Notes under the pieces: generated by a model
What the model saw: the letters and a program-made list of their open reading frames with translations, nothing else
What the model was told of the DNA's origin: nothing
The model's database searches: none
Shown here: one piece after another, positions 13,001 to 26,972 of the stretch
How positions within the stretch are numbered: the first letter of the stretch is position 1
How the letters are laid out: every line of letters starts with the position of its first letter
From: Pyrrhoderma lamaoense
Lineage: Eukaryota; Basidiomycota; Agaricomycetes; Hymenochaetales; Hymenochaetaceae
Length of the DNA: 64,000 bases
Assembly: GCA_002794735.1 (NCBI GenBank)
Contig: NBAZ01000003.1
Location: 124,001-188,000 of the forward strand
Direction of reading: 5' to 3'
Made by a program: the position numbers and the translations under genes

Positions 13001-15577
13001 TGCTCTTAGATGCTTGTATCTTTAATAGGTAACATGTAAAACTTGGCGTAGATACCTTAATCTAGTACATGAAAGATATTTCTGTGGAATTATTCTGATG
13101 CAAGGTTTAGACAATTCATCATATTCAACATATTATAAAAGATATATCTTAACCTATAACATATTATAAGAGCGTTCAAACTAATGTTCATACATGGCCT
13201 ACAGATGACTAAGCAATATACAAGTTAACGCCATGGTATACATTTACATCATGATGCAGGTTCGCAAGTGATCTTTGTGGCATCATTATATTGTATAAAA
13301 GTTGGATCGTACAACTTGAATGTATCATAATTGCTCGTTGTAAGCGCTATTTTTCATCACTATCATTGATACTACTGATACGAATGTGAGTACAAATTCT
13401 CCTTCACAGCCAAACGAATAACGAGCCGGAAAGGGGGTGGTGAAGTAAACGACAGGGAAGAGCAATGCATGGGAATGGAAGAAAAGATGGCAAATAGAGA
13501 TCGGAAGGGCCTTAGATGTAGCCGGTGCCCGTTAGTCGTAACTCGTGTCGTGGATGTGTTGACAAGGACTCGAAACGCGTGAATGTACTAGCAGTTAAAT
13601 AAGGAACGTGTTGCAACCGTCGGGTTGAAAGTACAGAGCGTGGGTATCGGACTGTATACTGCTAGTTGCTTGACTGTTGATGATTGTTGGTTGATGACTG
13701 ATGGTTACCTGCGTGTCACTATATGCATACCAGAATCAAATTTTTCGTATCATATATATAACGAAAGTTATAGTATTGATGCTATGCTATGCCACCCACA
13801 GCCTCTCTTCCCTCGGTCTTGTCTCTTGACGGTAGGATCAAGTCGGTTCATGGAATAATAATATTTATATTTCAGATTCACAGACTCCGTGACGGAGGGT
13901 TAAAAGAAGGAAAATAGATCTTCATGACCTAGGGACGTAGTTATAAATTCAATAATAATATTATGGGATGAGATCATCCGTAACCCAGAGTAACCGTCGG
14001 AGGATGATCCGTTCCTGAGTGTCCGTCGGACGACCGAATGCACTATTATTGCTCATGTAGCGCATAAGAGAACGGTTCAGAGCGTAGCTTATCATCTTCA
14101 CGAGGGGTCGAGGCTACATCTTTAGAGTCGAGAGGTCCAGACTTTAGAAAGTAACCAGTAAGCCTTTAGACCAATGTTCTATATGTACGTTTTAGAGCTA
14201 ACGGATCATAAGTGGCAAAGGATCCTCCCCAAGAAACAGTCGTGTGACACATCCGCCATTCGCCACAGCCAGTTACGAAGACCCAAGTAAAATTGAAACC
14301 GTTACAAGTATAGTAGTCTTGCTATTCCCAGCTTAAAGTATCAAGAGAGTCCTAGGCCTAGACACAAAGACAGCTATGTGAGTGCTGCTACTGAGCTCCA
14401 CATATTATGAAATACATAAATTATACTTGTATGATTCTGAGTTCGTAACGAAATAGGCAAAAGAGTGGATAGGGAAGAGGGAGGATCAAAAGAGATGGCC
14501 AAATTTGGCACCTAGCAAAGGCGTTGTACATGTAGAATACAACCCCCAAAGCAGACATCTGCTGGGAATATATAATAATTATAATGAATTTGATAGATTG
14601 TAACCCTAAGCTATAAATGCAATAAACTGTGACTGAACTGAAGTCCCAAATAAATAAATAGTTTACCTTTAAAAGTCAAGTATGGTCCGTGAAGAGTTCG
14701 GCATAATCGGAAAGGGAACAACGGCACTCCACAGTCATTAGATTGGATAATTGAATTGAGTTTGAAAGAAGGCAATCGCAAGTAATTATTAGAAATAGAA
14801 AAGTGGCGTATTTTATCTATTTACGTGTATTTGGCAAACACCGAATTTTAGTTGCCGAATAAAAGCAACTAACCCTATCTGATATTGAATCCGAGAAGTG
14901 TGACTTTCCATTTACATCCGGATATCCCTTTATTTATATTGATTTAATCCATTTCTCCCAGATTCCCATTTTTCTCGTTTTTTCTCATTTTTTCTAATCT
15001 GTTCTTTCTTCCTTGCACGCAGGCCTTCAGACCACAGGCAGATTGACCGCCACGGTTTCGGAACTGAAAGGAATCCATCATCCATTCTTCTTTCCCCATC
15101 ATCCCCATCTTCTTCAGCCTTGGGACAAATTTGAAAAAAAGAGGCGGCTGAACCTTAACGTGCTGTGCTTCCTTCTTTCAAGGAAGTACGGAGGAGAGGA
15201 GAGCTCGAAAAGACTATTTATTGTCTTCGTCACTATAAATACGGGCAGGTACTCACTACTTCCGCTTCCTCTCGTCCCTCGATTTTTTACTCGCTCGACT
15301 AGCCTCCACGGCTCAGACTACTCTTAACACGTTACTCTTACTCTTGGCTCCGCTTCGGCTACCAAGCTCCATAGCTCTCTCGATTATCTTTACAATCCTC
15401 GAGTACGTCCCTACTCTCACCATCTTCCTCACCATCACCTTCGTATCCTCCACCATCTTCTTTCTTTTTTTTTCTGCATTGCTTGGTTACCTACATCATT
15501 GACTGACCTTCTTCTGGCTTCCTCTTCCTTTCTTCTTACAGTAACATCCCTACCACTGGAAGAAAAAGTAAGAAAGA
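10006..15577. other. Gene-poor region; right end is the MTEYDYS gene promoter and leader
   Basis: No gene could be supported from 10.0 to about 15.0 kb. A C8 run lies at about 12121 and a TGTACATGTACA palindrome at 12833. From about 15.35 kb the plus strand becomes strongly CT-rich up to the ATG at 15578, which fits the promoter and 5' leader of an actively transcribed fungal gene. Confidence 0.4.
12833..12844. repeat. Palindrome TGTACATGTACA, copy 1
   Basis: Perfect 12-bp palindrome. The same 12-mer occurs at 29944 and 34085, with near copies at 19774, 30858 and 50581. Confidence 0.6.
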
Positions 15578-17686
15578 ATGACAGAATACGACTACAGTCC
15601 AGATGCGATTGAGCGTTACTACGCTAAAATCAACAGTGTCGCACGCTGGGTAGACAAACAAGCATACGAAGCTCCTCGGTATACAAATCCTTTCATTGAC
15701 GCTCCCTCCGTCTCTGGGTCTTCCTCAGGCTCAGGTTCTGCTTCGGGTTCAGGTTTTTCGAATGGAAATGGTGCGCTGAGGGAACGAGAAGTCCGGGAGC
15801 GAGAGAGAGAAAGAGGTGTGCTCCCACGTTCGGTGTCGACACCGCCTGTCAAGCAACACTCGAGGTCGCATTCACACCATGTCACGTCTTCCCAGCAGCC
15901 TGTTCCTCCTTTACCGACTCATGTACCGTATGACTACCAGCAAGCTCAACCTCAGGCACGTCAGAGTTCTTCACATCGCCACTCTGCATCAACTGCGGCA
16001 GTGGCAGCACCAGCGGCGCGATATGCCCAGGCGCAACCCCAACAGCAGACGCACAGCCGATCTCTGTCGTCATCTGTCCCCGCCCCCGTCCCACGTCCTC
16101 ATACATCCCACGCTTCACGTTCTTATTCTCACCAACAACAGGCACAGCACCAACAGCCACAACCACAACGCTCTCAAACGTATGCTTACGCTTCGCAATC
16201 CCAGGCGTACCTACCGCAACTGTCGACTACAACGAAACACGCGACACGGGGAAGTTCGACGAACACGACTACTACCAATGGACAAGCTGTGATGATGTCA
16301 AATGGTCAACGGACATATGTTGTCGTCCCGCCGGCAGGAGGGCGAGTTGAAGTTGTTGTGAGTACCTTTTTTCTGTTGCTCCCATTTCCTTCCGTCTATA
16401 TTTTTGTGCTCCGTTACATTATTCCACAATTGTTCTTTGCGGCGACGATGTTGCACGTGCCTTTGAGATACCTGATCTGAGATTTATCCATTTGTGCCTC
16501 CGCCCTGCGTTGGGATCACTGAGCTGACTATTTCTTTTCTCCTCTCTCTTCATTCTTACCAACCAATCTTGAACTCGGACTCGATTAAAATTTGGAATGG
16601 ATCACTGTACCGTCAATCCTCTCAAACACGAAAAAAACGTGATGACAACTCCACATCATCGTGCTTATCCTCGTATCATTGGAATCCAAATTTCAATATC
16701 CCACCCCCTCTCAAACCGCTGCCCCGCTCTGGCTTCTGGCTTCCCTCGAATGAATTCAAATTTCTCCTTCCACCATGTTCTTCACCGCACGTCCACACCT
16801 TACCCCGGACCTTGAACACTTTACGTATTCTATCCTTCTTCACGATCTTCTATTTCGAATATTTCTCGGGTGCCTCGGTCCGGTGAACACGCACGGCCGG
16901 AAACACCAATAATTAACCAACCTCGGACATGGGTTCTTCTCTTACATTGCTCCTGCGATTTCCTGATGGTGGCTACTAATTTGGCCTGTCTATTAACGCG
17001 GATATCGGAATTTTCTTTTTCAAACACTAAACCTTGCTGACTAACTAATCTACGCTGATGTAATCTCGGGATTTTGATTCTGACTGGTGCCTATTACTTG
17101 ATCACAACCAAAAAATTCAATTTCCAATTGTTGTTTGGTGGATTTTTCTGTGATTTTCTTTCACGATGGGATTTTTTGTCCTTCCAAATAGTCTCCGCAA
17201 CACAATACATCGCCAACATCTCATCGTCAAGTAAGCAGTGGTTATGGCTCCTTTTACACAACCCAGCCCGCCGCCACTGCACATCATCAAACTCAACCTC
17301 AGGTACACATTCAAGGGTATGCTTCTCAACCTGTCTCGCCTACCTACCCCGCCCCGGGATACTCGACACAATACGCAAACGCGAGTGGGTACGTTGCCGT
17401 TACACAGGGAAGCGGGGCAATAAATAGTGGATCAAGTAGTGGGAGTAATGGAAGTGAAAAGAAGAAACCGCTTTTGAAGAGATTGTTTGGGTCTTCTTCG
17501 CAGAATCAGAGTCACGGACAGAGTCAAGCTGTACAGCCTCAATTATATCAGGCGCAGAATGGGCAGTACTACTATGTTACGGGTACAACCACTCAGCAGG
17601 TACCGCAACAAGCAGGGTATGGGTATACGGATAAGAAGTTGCAGAAGCAGCAGGCTAGGAGGAGGACCACATCGATGCATTATTGA
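15578..17686 (+). CDS. Conserved basidiomycete low-complexity protein (MTEYDYS family)
   Basis: Two exons, 15578-16357 and 17192-17686, joined in phase 0 across an 834-nt intron, give 424 residues with no frameshift. The ordered N-terminus (MTEYDYSPDAIERYYAK, then VARWVDKQ and NPF) is a start I recall from many uncharacterised basidiomycete proteins. Residues about 50-250 are Ser-, Gln-, His- and Pro-rich low complexity, including an Arg/Glu stretch at about 68-80. Near the C-terminus a basic-hydrophobic KKKPLLKRLFG segment is followed by a Gln/Tyr-rich tail ending RRRTTSMHY. This layout (short ordered head, disordered middle, basic amphipathic tail) suggests a membrane-peripheral or scaffold protein, but no function is known to me. 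The intron is far longer than others in the window and could hide a small exon or an RNA. Confidence 0.8.
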
Positions 17687-18990
17687 ATGTATCCAATCCA
17701 TTGTTCTCGTAGTTCCTTACTGGAGGGAGGGGAAATTAGGATTTTTACTACTTTCTTACAAAAATTATTTCGATATGGACGCGACACATGCAAAATCGCA
17801 TTTCTTTACTTCCGCGATACCTCTCTCCTCCATCCCGTTTTCTTCCTTTGCCATTACTTTTAGACTCCTGATCCCCGACCCATCAGACTCCATACTTCCG
17901 ACTCCCGATCCGTTATTAATCAGATCTTCATTCCTCCCCAAAATACCCCTACTTTTATTCATTTCCGCACAAGCAACTCATTATCTGGACCTATCTCATT
18001 TATACTCAACTCTGTGCATACTGTCTATTATTATCTCATTTCCGACTTATACATACTATATAATTCATCTAGGCAGTCTCATATCCGAGGGAGCGCAGCA
18101 AGTACCCAATGCCGAATGCAGTGCGAGAAAGAGACTTTTTTTATAGATATGGGAACAAAAAAGAAGCGCCCGCCGCCGATACACAAAAACAACACACGTA
18201 TGGGTCTACAACATGCTTATTCAGGACAACAGGATAACGGGATATTAATAGGCTGCGGTGTTATTAATAGCTTCCGTGGGCATTGGTACTAGCACTACTG
18301 CCACTAGGTATTGGTCACCTGTGGAAGCTCGACAAATTCGGAGCGTGAGCCATTAATTCTCGTCCTGTTCGCTCGTACCTTAGGTCCTTTCTAAGCCTCC
18401 TGATCTATAACCTGTGATTGTGAATCTATGATTCACAGCCTTCCGCAGTCTTCCAAGCTTTAAGTTACTAGACAAACGGGCTTCTTAAACATTTCATGAC
18501 CATCTATCGCTCTTGGGTCCGTTCATAGTCGGAGGGGAGGGTTGTCTGGGCTGGTGATTGCATGAGCAAATAAGCGTTTTTTCATTCATTTCCTTTCACG
18601 CAGTCTCGCTTTTATCCGACCTTGTGTAACGAAGATTGGTATCCTCAGCATTAATATCTCAATTAATATTGATATCTGCAATCAGTATTGATATTCGGAA
18701 TATCAAGGTATCTGGCGTTGTGTTATCGTGGTATCACGGTACCGTGGTTATCTTGGTTATCATAATCGATATCTTCATCTCACCTCCTTGCGCCGCCACT
18801 GCTGATGGGTCACGAGAACTCAAGCGGATTAGAGATGAAACGGGCTGGTCATCAAGTGGACTAGACCAGATCAAGTGAATTGGCTTTACTCTAGATGAAT
18901 GTTGCCCAGATCCCAAGACGGAGTTCTCCTTTAAACGAAAAAGGAAGGAAGAAAAAACAAACATGAGAACTAAGAAGGAGGGGTAGTGGA
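17687..18990. other. 3' flank and intergenic region
   Basis: CT-rich 3' flank of the MTEYDYS gene to about 18.0 kb, then AT-rich DNA with repeated TTAATATTGATATC-like words near 18650-18710. No gene is supported. Confidence 0.4.
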
Positions 18991-21660
18991 GTTTTGATCT
19001 ACAGTGTATCTGAAAAAACTGAGGTGAGTTTTCGTCTCCGTAATTCAGTTCGTTGATTAATAATTAATCTTCTTTTTTTTCTTATCTTTTTCTTTCATTA
19101 TTATCGCTTGCCTATTACTCCAGGAGAAGAATGTAGGACGCACGCGCCGAGTACCAAGCATCAAGAAGCTGTAAAGTGCTATGTGTTATTACTCAATCAC
19201 AACACATACTCTGAACTTTTTAATTGTCTTTTTTGTTCGACGTCGGTGGATTTGTCAGGGATAAACAATCTTTCTGAAGAATATATTCCTCAGAATATGG
19301 TTTGGTGATGATCATTCGAAGCACGTGTATGAACGTGTGTTTCTTATTACTCTATTCACTATCCACTTTACTCCACAACGTTAACCATCTAAGCCTTATT
19401 TCGTATTCTGGTTTCCGTTCGGTATCTCGTCTACGTCGTAAACTTTCTCTGTCGTGGGAAGATTGCGTCCTTCCATTTTTGGTACCTTTTTTATCCGCTC
19501 ATCTTTCTGTGCCCTTTCTTCGGAGTACGTATCGTTGCTCGTGGATCAAAACACTCACTCAGTGGACGATGGGAAGAAGCTTCCTCCATTTAGGAAAAAC
19601 AAGTTCTTGATGTGAAAACGAATACGGAGCTTGCTTTGATTTGTCGCGTCTCTCTCTTCCTTTTTACTCGCTGCGCTACCGATTACCTTGGACTCGTTTG
19701 GTATTAGAAAAGATGTTTCTGGGTTATCTTCTTTTCGGGTCTTACGATCTTCTGTGCTCCCATGTGCGTATCACGTACATGTACATACGTTACATACATG
19801 TAATGTCACAGAACTACCTCCCGCCATTTGCTCTTATCCTGCGTTTCTGGTTGCATCGTTGTACGAAGCTCCTACTGTTTTACACATCTCTCTTCTCTTC
19901 CTCTTTTTCTCTTCTCCTTCCTATCTGCATTGCACGAAACTTCTCTCATGGCATGGTCTCCTGTGTCCTCCCCCCGCGGTCTTGCACCATGTACACTTAA
20001 TTTATATTAACTGTACATCTACATCATCATTTTCCTGACTACGTACAAAAACACTATTCAAACAAAAAAAAAGATGGGTTGACCGTTGTACGACTGTACA
20101 TTGATACGCCTGTATACTTGTACGCTGTTACAATTTGTTTCGATTCGATTTGTCAATGAACACATTGACGTTTGCATATTGTTTTATTGTTTATCTGTTT
20201 ACTTGCTACTTCATTCATCCTTTTCTTTACCCTATGTTTTGCCGTGTTATATCCTTTCTTGCATTTTGTGCATTGTGCATTGGTTCTTGATCATGTTCTT
20301 TGTTCTTCTGTATATTTTTTCTAATGGGCTACTACCATCCATACCCCGTACATTGTTTATTCACTCGTAATTTCGTTATTGATACGTGTGTATATATCAC
20401 TCTTCATGCCTCCTCCTTTCATCCTTTTCATCCTTAATCATCCTCTCCTACGCTCTTACGCTCTTTCTCTCCCTTTACCGCCTTATTTCCCCGCGAATGC
20501 GGAACATGAATCAGTTATCAAAGTTTCATGGTCCTCATTTCTTCTCTTCTATTTTTTTTTCTTCTCTATGGAAAAGTTTTCTGTTTATGTTTATGATACA
20601 TGTTCTTTCTTGATACCTTCATATGGAATTTTACGCACACACCGCGCGTTTTTTATGTCTTCATGGTCTTCATAATTTCTCTTTTTGCTTTTCTTTTTCC
20701 ATTTTTGTTTCTTGTTTTTCTCTAAGTTTATGATAATATCTCTGTTTAGTTTTCTCACACATTCTTTGTCTCTTTGTCCAGTGTATCTAGTTGTTACAAT
20801 TTGGCTTTATTCATCTAGTCTGTTTACTTGTCCGTCAATATGTTCAACCGTCTCAAGTTTCTTCCATTCTAAGTTCAAGTCCCTAACCATATTCTTAAAT
20901 TTTATTCAAATTCGACAACTCAGATTTCCTTCTCCCCTAAAAAAACAGACTGGATTCAAAACTTTATTCAGCACCTACAGTACTATTTTAACTCTTCTAG
21001 TCTTCTTACGTCTTCATCAAAGGTACACACACATACACGCGCAATCTTTCAAAGACTTACACCACTTTTTTTACGCAAAAGAACACTCTATGTTTAGAGT
21101 TTAATATCTGTTTCAAGTTCGTCTTCGGATTCAAATTTCGTGCCTTCCTCATGTTACTAGATGCTAGATGATTCTTCTTAATGCTTTTTTTACGATGATG
21201 ATGATGACGACGTTGATACCCTAATACTTAATCCAGTTCTCAGTTCCTAGTCCTGATAGATGTGAATGACATCATTGGACTCTTTGATCAATCTCAATCT
21301 TCGTTTATACTCTTTCTCTTTTTCCCTCTCTCTTTGCTCATCCATCTGTCTATCTGAAACCCCTCCCCTCCCGAATCTCAAAAATTGCAGACCTGCAAGC
21401 TTGAAAAAACGTATACTTATTCTTTAATCTTAACAACCACGTTTATGATTATAAATATCAGTCTTATTCTTTATCCCTGACTCTCTAACTCTTTCTTATT
21501 CTTTCTTCTTAGCTCCTTTCACACGCTTGAGATACTAGCGAGTATACGTAGTGATGTTGTTATTCTTTACTACTTAGATATCGTTTACGAAATTCGAATG
21601 ATTATTGTCCTCACTCTAAGTCGCAACGAAGAAGATTCATTGTCTAACACTTCAAAACTC
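18991..21660 (+). other. 2.6-kb pyrimidine-rich block without a supportable coding frame
   Basis: For about 2.6 kb the plus strand is markedly T- and C-rich; for example about 80% of 20401-20460 is pyrimidine. There are many T-rich open frames on the plus strand, but they are stop-poor because of composition: they encode runs of Phe/Leu/Ser/Tyr, change frame constantly and have no motifs. Strand-asymmetric composition of this length usually marks a transcribed but untranslated region, such as a long leader or a non-coding RNA read left to right. I cannot say which. Confidence 0.4.
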
Positions 21661-24142
21661 CCGAATTATGCATAGCTTATTACGGGTTAGAGTGATTGGA
21701 ATGACCTACTTCTACATTACATACGTATTCGTGTGGCTGCTCGTCTACCTGTTAGTAGAGATGTACGAAGATGTACTCAAATTCGGCATAGAATCGGCGC
21801 TTCTTACTACCGATGCCCCCAGTTTTTATAGACAGCGTTATGACTCGGCCTGTCAAGTCTGTATACCCATACCCGAGGATTTCTTTTATTGGAGAAGACA
21901 TAATCGTATTGACAGGGCCTGATGTGACTTGATATTGGAGCGAATGACATCACTCCTTGCGTTGAGTGTTGAGTGTTAATATCTCACATACAGATCGTTC
22001 CGCTACTCAGTCCCAAAGTGGGAACTTGTGTATTATATGAGGACGAGAAGAAGTACTTTGATTAGGAGTCAGTAGAAACGGTGTTATGTATGCATTAAAG
22101 TCATCAAAAACCTATATGTATGCTAGCATATCATTTTCCTCAGCGAGACTCGAATTGTGTCCTCATCAATATCAAGAGACACGGATGTCTGTCTTTCGAA
22201 TAATTACTAAACTAGAGACATAGAGGATGTTTAACTATCATTTTCTCTTCCAATGACATGTCTTTGTAAACATTGAAAAACAATATAGTGGCATGTCGCA
22301 CCCAGTGCAGATTGGTTTTAAGTCTCACTCTATCGTTTCAAAGGAACATGTATTCTCCGTATGTTTTTCAGATGAGTAATAGAATGCAGTAGAGATATTT
22401 CAGATCTAAGGTGGAAAAAAGTCTATAGCATACGAAAGCTAACTTCTGCAGACAGTACTTGACTCTCATCTGCGTATGATATTCAAGTTTTTACGTGTCA
22501 GATTGTTCAGCAAAGCAGTATGTATGTGAGTGTTCAAAGCAGGGGATTGTCGTTTGTATGGCAATAAGACAACATAAAACATATCAATACGGATAGTGAG
22601 TATCCTAATGAGATCTAAAGACGGGACCGAACGCATCAAGAGGGAGTCCACAGGCGGAGATGCCATCAGTCTGAGATATGCACTAAGGCTACATACACGC
22701 CCATTGAGCTCTTCATCTTGGTGATGAATGGGTCAGGGATGATGCACATACACGTGGAATCACGTCAGGCACTAGTACTCAAGCGAATGCATCCTGAGCT
22801 TCAGGCGAGAACATATGCAGGAAGCGTATGCCGTTTGTGTTTCCTGTATAACATAAATCATATAAACGAATAGCCGTGCCAATTTGAGGAGGGGAGTTAC
22901 AACCTTAAGCGTCTCGTCTAGTGACCTAACGCGAAACATGTGTCATCGACGGTGAAATGGAACAGTAAGGATATTAGATTGATCTTGCATTCACAGCACC
23001 AAGGAAGCTAAGTCATCATGATATATTAACAAGTAAATGTCTTGTCTCGGGTACTACCTACGGTACGGTTCAGTAAAGAGCTCTTTTTGGACGATTTTTT
23101 ACAAATTCTTTCAACTAGAAGTTCCCCACATCTGAATTTGTAGCAAGACAGTTGTGGGATATGAGAGAATGAGAGGGAATCTACTTCAAGATACGATGTA
23201 TTTATTCCCTCAGGCCTACCCACCTAGAGAAACAAGATTGTTTTAGGGACATATAATCCGACTGTTCGCTCATAGAACTCGTGTCTGCCTCAGATCGAGT
23301 CCCGATTCAAAGTAGAGTTCAAGATCAAAATTTAAAGATTGAAGCGACCGTCTATGTTATGAGACACGAAAGAGAGTTGGCTTCACTAGTACTATGTTTC
23401 TCATGCATCAGGATCTATAAAGTTTTTGTATAAATGAATCGATACATTTTGCTAGCTTCTCTTGAATTGCCCAGAGGTATTTCCGACTCTCCATCTGGTA
23501 CAAGCCATTCCTCCTTATGAGTGGATGTTTTTACATCTCGTTCAGAGTGGCGATGTAAGAATAGTCGTTTGGATGACACAGAAGGATCGGCTACTGATAA
23601 ACACAGCCGGCCCACGTTCCCGCTTAACCTCCAGTAGAATATTATAGATCTTCCTCCAATAGCAATTTACTGCAGCAAAGGATACTGATTTCATACTCTC
23701 TGACATATTTTATCTCGGCCATTGCTACTCACTTTTTTGTACGTACTGAATATAACAACAGATTTTAGTGACATTGACTTACGTAGGACAAAGATCGCCA
23801 ACATTGACGTAATTCCGTGTTGATACATTGTTAATTTTACATGGCTGCTTTTCGAAAGGTACAAGAAATAGTTTGTAACATTACCGTTGAAAAGTTAGCC
23901 CCGAAAACAAGATTTGTGATATAATATACATGGCGATGGGGAAAAATGTGTCTCTAAACATCCAAAGTGATTTGATCTTTCTACAAATTGAAAGAAGGAA
24001 AGAATATGTATGTGCGTGTGTATGGTATGATTGAGGTTTAGCTCCAGATGTAACATACTCTGATTGATTTTCAGCCCCTTATTTTAACTATATTTCGTCT
24101 GAATGCTCAGACTGGTCATTTCAATTTGAGTCTAGAGCATCT
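21661..24142. other. Intergenic region downstream of the monooxygenase gene
   Basis: Nothing supportable was found. A plus-strand frame at 21668-21922 (84 codons, ATG start, hydrophobic start then acidic tail) is the only one of note, with no family resemblance or splice context. Confidence 0.4.
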
Positions 24143-26972
24143 TCAGACTGAGATGGAGCACTGCTCTTCGACAGCCTAAAATGAAAGAAAAATCAATAGG
24201 TATTTCTCTGGTATCGGTTGAAAACGTCCCTATTCCTGGTACTTATTGGAAGATAAAGAAGGAAGAAAAAGGCAAAAGAACTCACATTTTTCGCATTCTT
24301 GCGACCTGGATCCAGTAAGAATCCCCAGTCTACTAGCCAGGAATCTGCGTCATCAAAAGCATTGTAACCCCACCCGTACTTGAATTCTTCCCACTGCTTT
24401 GCTAGTAAATTCTCGGTGTTGTTCTCATTCTCACCATTCACAGTGCCATCTACACTTTTACCTTTATCCTCTAGAAGCTCATCCCAATCACCTTTAGCAC
24501 TCCTCATCGACTCGTTCCGAGCATCACACGCTTCACCATAAGGCATCGAAATAAGGTCCAACAGCTCCAATTCCCTGAACTGAATTTCCTTACAACGTAC
24601 TTGCCGCAAGTCTTCAAATGCCCTGAGCAGAGCCGGTATCTGATCCCTCGATTTTAACACAGAGAACAACCTACCGAGCACTGCCCCATCTTCTGTTGAA
24701 AGTGCCGCTGCTTGCGTAGCATGTGGCTGATGAGTTCAGCATAGTAAAGGTTTTTTTCACAATGGATTGTAAAGAAAAAGTTTTTTTCAGATAGAAATAG
24801 CATTAATGTAATGTGCGTACACTAAAAAAGATAGGACTTACAAAGACATAATGAATAGCATCTCCGACAAGTAACATTTTTCCAGCATCATCATGCCAAT
24901 CGTCTGTTGGATTTATGGGAGCCTGTCTTACAACAGCTACACCTTTTGCAAGCTTAGTTAGCCTCTCGATTCTGTATACGTATCCATGTTTATGATCCAC
25001 CGAATTAATTCGCCAATGAATTCCATCGAAGCAGCAACATAAATTATTAGTGTCCCGAGCATAATGACATTTGATTCTAAGATACCTACACCGGTTCTAA
25101 AACAATGCCCAGAGGAAATACTTCTGATGCGGGTCGCTCTTCCCACGAATTTTCTTCAGATATTTTGGGTCTTGGAGCTTTTGCCATTTCTTCAGGCAAA
25201 TTATTGTAATTGACGTATATGACCACTGCGATCGCTTTTTTTTCGCACTGGAAGGGTGGATATTGATAAATGATAAGACCATGCCTTTGAGGCTAACACT
25301 AGATTATCTTACCGCAGAATGAGCAAGAACAGCATAGCTATTCCCCAACCAAAGGTTCCACTACAAAAGAATAAATCAATGAAAAAAGTATATATTATTA
25401 TAAAGAAAGCTCCATTACGTTCGGAATTTCCGCCATTTTCGCGAGTTCTTCATCATTTTCGAATTCCGCCCTGGGGATCGTAAAGCTTGTTGTAATTTAA
25501 TATGTCAGTTACATATTCCCGATTACTTATAGAGAAAAACTGAAATTGTACTTACACATACGCAATAGTCGGCTCCTTTCTCGTTCTCCAATACTCTCCC
25601 AATGATGAATCTGAAGAAATTCTACCTGAACCATTACGCACAAAACTCTTGACTGTACTTTGGGCCCCATCAGCACCGATCAATATATCTCCTCTGACCT
25701 CCTCAAACTCCTCGGCGGCTAAGACCGGTGAACCTGATTCCAGTCGTGTCCTCTTTATCCGCACACTCGGAATGTCCGGTTTGACATCAATAACCTCACA
25801 TCCAAAGTCAACCTGTGCACCAAGTTCAGTCGCCAGTCTGTGGAGCGTTTTCAGTACATCCGTTTGCTGGTTTATTTCGCGAAAAGAATCGAAGAAGAAT
25901 CGGAAACAGATGATGGAACAAGATGATTCCCACGATAAAATTAGATGAAGTAAAAGAGGGTTAAATTAGTTCTCCTAGGAAGTGCCACCATGTCAAGTTG
26001 GTTATATAAAACGTACATGAGCGTGGTATATGTGTCCCTCAAGTTCGTCCATCACTTCTTTGTGGTATATAATCTCGCTAATCAGCTCGGCCGTGTCAGC
26101 TATCAAGTGGGGGTTTACCGACGGCGCCGGTTATATGAGAAAACGAAAGTCGAATAGAAGATATAATATTACGTTGGATAACATAGAAAAAGAGGAAACA
26201 AGAAGTTAGTAATATGCGCCGTTTTCTTGACAAATTGTCGAGATAAACAAAAGCCCAGAAGCATTTGATCGATAAAGAAAAGGAAAACAGAAGAACAACA
26301 GAAGTATCAGACTTACCAAGTTTTATAACTCCTAATGGTATCGACCCGCCAGATATCCGACCCAGCTCTTCCTGTAGCCCCCAACGTGCCCACACTTTTG
26401 ACATGTTTGGTGGGATTTTGACACCCCCTGGACTCTATTCGCGTGATAAATTTGTTTCATAGGGAGTAGATGCGGAGTAGTTTGGAAGTTGCATTAATGC
26501 GCATGACACATGGTACGGAAACAAATTTTTGAGTAAGAGAGAGAAATTTATCAAGTAAATTAGAGAATAGTCAGAATGCGAGTTTTAAGCGGGAAAACAC
26601 CAGTAACAAGTCATTGCAATAGGTGATAAGGAGAAATTTGAATATAAGAGTAAGGAAATTTGAAGTCTCGAAGAGCCTTAGGCTCTAATGTGAATTTCAG
26701 TTATTAGTAGTTCGTAAACTTAACGAACGACATTTTCCAATTCGCAACGTGACCAATCAAAAGATATGAAACTGTAAATTATTTTTGAATGAGCTTACCT
26801 GATCACTAGCTCCTCTCTTTTCAAGAACTCTAACAATATGGCCAGCTTTCCGAAGAGAAATAGCGCATGATAAACCAGCGATACTAGCTCCAACAATGAC
26901 GAACGAGAGAGAAAGCGGAGCTTGACAATTGTTCTGTGGGATATAAGTCTCCAAGGATATGTCCACGCTCAT
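24143..26972 (-). CDS. FAD-dependent monooxygenase, salicylate hydroxylase-like
   Basis: Group A flavoprotein hydroxylase: uses NAD(P)H, O2 and FAD to hydroxylate a small, usually aromatic, substrate. Exons read so far on the minus strand: 26972-26799, 26434-26317, 26099-26017, 25866-25556, 25485-25419, 25360-25313, about 25284 to 25090, one ending at 24842, 24726-24286 and 24175-24143. The first exon carries the FAD dinucleotide fold (VIVGASIAGLSCAISLRKAG). The fourth has the DG motif (LIGADGAQSTVKS). The exon ending at 24842 has the GD motif (MLLVGDAIH), followed by PHATQAAALSTEDGAVLGRL. An A8 run (complement of 25236-25243) splits the SFINIHPSSA part from NYNNLPEEMAKAPRPK; restoring one A rejoins them. 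No signal peptide, so probably cytosolic. The exact substrate cannot be told. The 364-nt first intron may hide another exon. Confidence 0.8.

Noticed and set aside
15619..16292. Long frames in other registers over the MTEYDYS gene
   Set aside because: Shadows of its low-complexity coding sequence.
20086..21104. Series of Phe/Leu/Ser-rich frames resembling membrane proteins
   Set aside because: They follow from T-rich composition; frames change often and no start, splice or family signal supports them.
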